A stretch of 33,758 nt of DNA. Source: Acidobacteriota bacterium. GTDB lineage: Bacteria > Acidobacteriota > Blastocatellia > Pyrinomonadales > Pyrinomonadaceae. The position numbers were made by a program, and so were the translations under genes. The DNA lies in contig QHXG01000245.1 of the NCBI GenBank assembly GCA_003222845.1, positions 1-33,758 on the forward strand, written 5' to 3'. The notes beneath the pieces are model-generated. The model saw nothing but the letters and a program-made list of their open reading frames with translations, was not told the origin of the DNA and did not search any database. Below are positions 31,834-33,758 of the stretch, piece after piece. Within the stretch, counting starts at the first letter, position 1. Every line of letters begins with the position of its first letter.

Positions 31834-33758
31834 ATGAGATTAACTTCAATCCAGCCTCGTAGCCCTATCGTGAAGCAGGCGGTACTCATATTTTTTCTCC
31901 TGGCGACTATTACTTCGATTCTATTAGCCCCGCAATCTGTAGCGACGAGCCAAACATCTGTACCACAGTACCAAAACAATCAGCCCCGGGCCGGCGAAAA
32001 GCGCGGCCGACCTGAATTCGTTTCCGGTGAGGCCCTGGTGCGATTCAAGCGAGGCCGCGCCTTCGAAGGAGCGGCCCGGCTTCCCGTGCCGAACGATGAT
32101 GCGTCAAGTCTGGCCGCGGGAAAAGCTGCCGATTTGGCTCAGTCTCAGGAACAGGTTCTGGTGAGCATCGACCGCTTTGAGGGCTCAGAAATTGTCGATG
32201 GATTGCGACTCGCGCGCATGGCTCCTGACGATACGGCGAAGGCAATCGCGGCACTGCGCGTGCGCGATGACGTTTTGTATGCTGAACCAAATTACCTTCG
32301 ACGTGCGATTGCTACTCCAAACGATCAGTGCTTTCCCCCAAATAGCTCAAGCCCCTGCTTCTCAAGTCTGGGCTTATACGGATTGAATAAGATCGGAGCG
32401 CCGCAAGCCTGGGATACTAACACCGGCAGTAGTAGCGTTGTTGTTGGCGTGGTCGACGAAGGGATTGACGTTAGTCACCCCGATCTGCAGGCCAATATTT
32501 GGACCAATCCTGCGCCCGGTTCCATCTCGGGAATCAGCGGTGATGTTCATGGCTATGATTTCATTAGTAACTCAGGAACAATTCCGGCGGAGCCTCATGC
32601 TACGCATGTCGCGGGCACGATTGGCGCAGTTGGGAACAATGGACTCGGTGTTGTGGGTGTCAATTGGGTGTCGAGCCTGATGTCTCTTCGTTTCATAGAT
32701 GACGCAACAGGCTCTGGCTCGACTGCAGGTGCGATTCGCGCTTACAACTACGCCAAACAAATGCGCGATCTCTGGCTCAGTACGAGTGGCGCGAAGGGCG
32801 CCAACATTCGAGTTCTCAACGCGAGTTATGGGGGAAGCGGCTACTCACGAGCGGAAGAAGATGCGCTCAATGCATTGGGACAGTCCGGCATTCTCTTCGT
32901 CGCCGCTGCCGGGAATAATGGCCGCAACACTGACGTACAGCCGAACTATCCATCCGGCTATGCGCTTTCGAATGTGATTTCAGTTGCAGCAACGGACACA
33001 AATGATGCTCTGGCGGGCTTCTCAAACTTTGGCACGCGGACAGTTATGCTTGGGGCTCCCGGCGTGAACATTCTGAGCACCTATGCAGAGAGCTATGAGA
33101 ACTTCGGCGCGAACATTCTGAACCTTTATGAAGGCTATACTTCCCTAAGTGGCACGTCGATGGCTGCGCCTCATGTAGCCGGCGCTGCGGCTTTGTTGTG
33201 CGCCGTAAATCCGAATCTGAACGTAAATCAATTGCGCGCTCTCTTATCTTTCAATGGAGACAATATTCCTCCTCCACCGCCATCACCGTCGCCTACTCCC
33301 AGATCGCTTCAAGGCAACACATCTAGCGGCCGCCGGCTAAACGTCTTCAAATCCATGCAGGCGATGAACGAGGGCGACACGACGCCGCCTGGAACTGTGG
33401 GTAGCTTTCAAATCGCCCGGCAGAACGGGCGCAACATGAATCTTTCATGGATCGCTTCGGGCGATGATGAGACCGTGGGACAGGCGTCACTTTACGATCT
33501 AAGTTTAGTCGATCAATCCAGTCATGCGGTAATTCCGATTACCAGGTTCCCGCCTCCTCTATCCGGCACGGCCCAAACTCTTAATCTAAATCTGCCCTAT
33601 CGTCACACCGCAGGAACTCTTCAGATACGCGAGTTCGACAACGTGGGAAACGAAGGAACGGCCGTGAGTGTCCCTGCAAGCGTCCATTCGAACTTTGCCG
33701 ATCCCTACACTGTGGCAGTCAATTCCCCGGCGCCGCTTTCGACTGATGGCACTGCCTT
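31834..33758 (+). CDS. secreted S8 (subtilisin-like) serine protease, 3' end cut by the window
   Basis: An open frame of 641 codons running off the right edge. ATG 31834 starts a signal peptide (K-Q-A-V-L-I-F-F-L-L-A-T-I-T-S about 14-28, A-residues near 36). A GTG at 31822 is an alternative start. Residues about 65-160 form an Inhibitor_I9-like propeptide ending D-D-V-L-Y-A-E-P-N-Y-L. The peptidase domain has the full triad: D208 in V-G-V-V-D-E-G, H255 in P-H-A-T-H-V-A-G-T, S442 in S-G-T-S-M-A-A-P-H-V-A-G. The oxyanion Asn lies in A-A-A-G-N-N-G. The usual H-G-T-H is H-A-T-H here, a small change. A Pro-rich linker and a beta-rich fibronectin-like region follow. It is exported and self-processing, and may be a substrate for the glycosylation genes nearby. 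Confidence 0.92.
   Translation, partial: MRLTSIQPRSPIVKQAVLIFFLLATITSILLAPQSVATSQTSVPQYQNNQPRAGEKRGRPEFVSGEALVRFKRGRAFEGAARLPVPNDDASSLAAGKAADLAQSQEQVLVSIDRFEGSEIVDGLRLARMAPDDTAKAIAALRVRDDVLYAEPNYLRRAIATPNDQCFPPNSSSPCFSSLGLYGLNKIGAPQAWDTNTGSSSVVVGVVDEGIDVSHPDLQANIWTNPAPGSISGISGDVHGYDFISNSGTIPAEPHATHVAGTIGAVGNNGLGVVGVNWVSSLMSLRFIDDATGSGSTAGAIRAYNYAKQMRDLWLSTSGAKGANIRVLNASYGGSGYSRAEEDALNALGQSGILFVAAAGNNGRNTDVQPNYPSGYALSNVISVAATDTNDALAGFSNFGTRTVMLGAPGVNILSTYAESYENFGANILNLYEGYTSLSGTSMAAPHVAGAAALLCAVNPNLNVNQLRALLSFNGDNIPPPPPSPSPTPRSLQGNTSSGRRLNVFKSMQAMNEGDTTPPGTVGSFQIARQNGRNMNLSWIASGDDETVGQASLYDLSLVDQSSHAVIPITRFPPPLSGTAQTLNLNLPYRHTAGTLQIREFDNVGNEGTAVSVPASVHSNFADPYTVAVNSPAPLSTDGTA

Overview
The window reads as a chromosomal segment from a soil-type bacterium. 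My best guess is Acidobacteriota, possibly class Blastocatellia. The grounds are the protein family mix (DUF2723 proteins, Agl23-like proteins, many GT-C enzymes), moderate GC, frequent TTG/GTG starts and many small palindromic intergenic repeats. I see no rRNA or 16S marker, so the taxonomy is inference. I recognised no tRNA, rRNA, CRISPR array, transposase, integrase or phage gene.

The dominant theme is lipid-linked sugar transfer at the membrane. Nine large polytopic GT-C-type proteins lie in the window: two DUF2723 paralogues, one Agl23-like protein and six PMT/ArnT-like proteins. With them are two GT2 enzymes of the polyprenyl-phosphate sugar synthase type, one cytosolic GT4-like glycosyltransferase and two SAM methyltransferases. 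The GT2 enzymes would charge a polyprenyl phosphate with sugar, and the GT-C proteins would transfer it onto acceptors outside the membrane. Candidate acceptors encoded here are a 775-residue secreted lamin-tail-like protein and a secreted S8 protease.

Layout. 130-2599 (+): uncharacterised nucleotidyltransferase and GT4 glycosyltransferase. 2597-2720: nested palindromic element. 2744-7092 (-): tandem DUF2723 duplicates separated by a REP-pair element. 7249-7959 (+): Dpm1-like GT2. 7966-11233 (-): Agl23-like protein, DsbA-like thioredoxin, TPR lipoprotein-like or anchored protein. 11234-11961: repeat-rich non-coding leader region with a good promoter candidate. 11962-22991 (+): secreted protein, double STN-like domain protein, 59-residue peptide, HPr-kinase-like P-loop protein, GT-C, JmjC/cupin_4 oxygenase, GT-C, GT-C. 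23174-30745 (-): methyltransferase, three GT-C, GT2. 30994-31710 (+): methyltransferase. 31834 to the right edge (+): S8 protease, cut by the window end.

The most interesting part is 14316-21302. A short peptide gene with its own Shine-Dalgarno sits directly before an HPrK-like kinase, followed by tightly packed or overlapping GT-C, JmjC oxygenase and GT-C genes. HPrK-like kinases and NTP_transf_5 nucleotidyltransferases (one is at 130-1335) are known accessory genes of some lasso-peptide clusters such as paeninodin, but no lasso cyclase, peptidase or PqqD-like recognition protein is visible here. I propose this as a candidate unclassified peptide-modification locus. The function is inference.
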